From NCBI RefSeq assembly GCF_009389715.1, contig NC_052401.1, forward strand, positions 434,001 through 498,000: 64,000 nt of DNA. The letters are read 5' to 3'. Below are positions 63,450 to 64,000 of the stretch, in pieces. The DNA comes from Phoenix dactylifera. Lineage: Eukaryota > Streptophyta > Magnoliopsida > Arecales > Arecaceae. The stretch's first letter is position 1; every line of letters begins with the position of its first letter. The notes below the pieces were generated by a model. The model did not search any database. It saw only the letters and a list, made by a program, of their open reading frames with translations, and had not been told where the DNA came from. The position numbers were made by a program, and so were the translations under genes.

Positions 63450-64000
63450 AGTGTGTTAGCATTCATTTCTGCCGGTCGAAGCAATCCCCTTAAACCAAAT
63501 GCTATGCGATTTTTTTTTTTGGGGCACCCCAACAACGTTGCTTTTTTTTTTTTTGATAAGCTAGATTTATTAAACCAATCTAAAATATTATCCATCTTTT
63601 AAAAAATATTTACTTTATTAAAAATTAATGTTAATGCCGGGACTCAAGCCAGATAAGTTGATTGTTTTTTGTTTGGCAGACAAACAAAAAAAAAAAAAAC
63701 CAAACTATACGGTGACATAGTTACTTAGTTTCTATAAATAGTAGGGCAAAAATTAAAAAAGAGTAGCTCTTGTCCAACTTTTAATCATCATTGAATGTTG
63801 CATGATGTAGCTATTTGGGTGGGCCTAAATGGAAAAAAAAAGGGGCGAATTTCAACACTATAAAAACCTGCTTAATTCTTTGTTTATTGTCTGTAGAAAA
63901 TTCTGAAGATTGTCCATGAAATGTGGATTGCACAATGGCTCTGCGTACAAGTCGTGATGTGATAGCATATAGTTATGTTGGAACCGAGGCACTGGTATTG

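Overview
The window is nuclear DNA of a flowering plant. Split genes with GT-AG introns, plant-only families (CSLA glucomannan synthase, HD2-type histone deacetylase, plastid type II peroxiredoxin E) and abundant LTR retrotransposons and MITEs show this. GC-rich first exons beside AT-rich introns and intergenic DNA suggest a commelinid monocot, possibly a palm, but the species cannot be fixed from sequence alone.

Layout. 1-3846 (+): the 3' exons of a DEAD-box-like protein whose helicase motifs have all decayed. 3847-9293: convergent intergenic DNA with an alternating ~100-bp tandem array and a PIF/Harbinger-type MITE. 9294-15671 (-): a complete nine-exon CSLA9-type glucomannan 4-beta-mannosyltransferase (533 aa). 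15672-27543: about 12 kb with no gene I can support. 27544-36421: a nested retrotransposon block. 36422-42347: tandem repeats and a MITE. 42348-43034 (-): intronless chloroplast peroxiredoxin IIE. 46300-51509 (-): a ten-exon HD2-type histone deacetylase (316 aa) with a full C2H2 finger. 53871-54944: LTR remnant. 55499-56405 (-): a two-exon protein resembling the uncharacterised At4g22758 family. 58368-60612: a 2.2-kb solo LTR with target-site duplication. The rest up to 64000 is repeat-rich with no recognised gene.

The most notable structure is 27835-35998. Three 930-bp LTRs and two nearly identical gag-only internal regions lie in the order LTR-I-LTR-I-LTR, bounded by one 5-bp target-site duplication (CCTGT). 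The element has gag but no pol, as in terminal-repeat retrotransposons with a GAG domain (TR-GAG), and it keeps a broken stub of the gag-protease junction. It landed inside an older related LTR, at the equivalent position to its own sequence.

The second notable signal is in the HD2 gene. Its third intron has no usable GT-AG pair, but it matches a U12-type AT-AC intron (ATATCCTT start, TCCTTGAC branch-like motif, AC end), followed by a 20-nt micro-exon that keeps the frame.

The host genes have unrelated functions: Golgi glucomannan synthesis, plastid peroxide detoxification and nucleolar chromatin regulation. I see no cluster or pathway linking them. The window is best read as a few ordinary genes separated by repeat-driven DNA.
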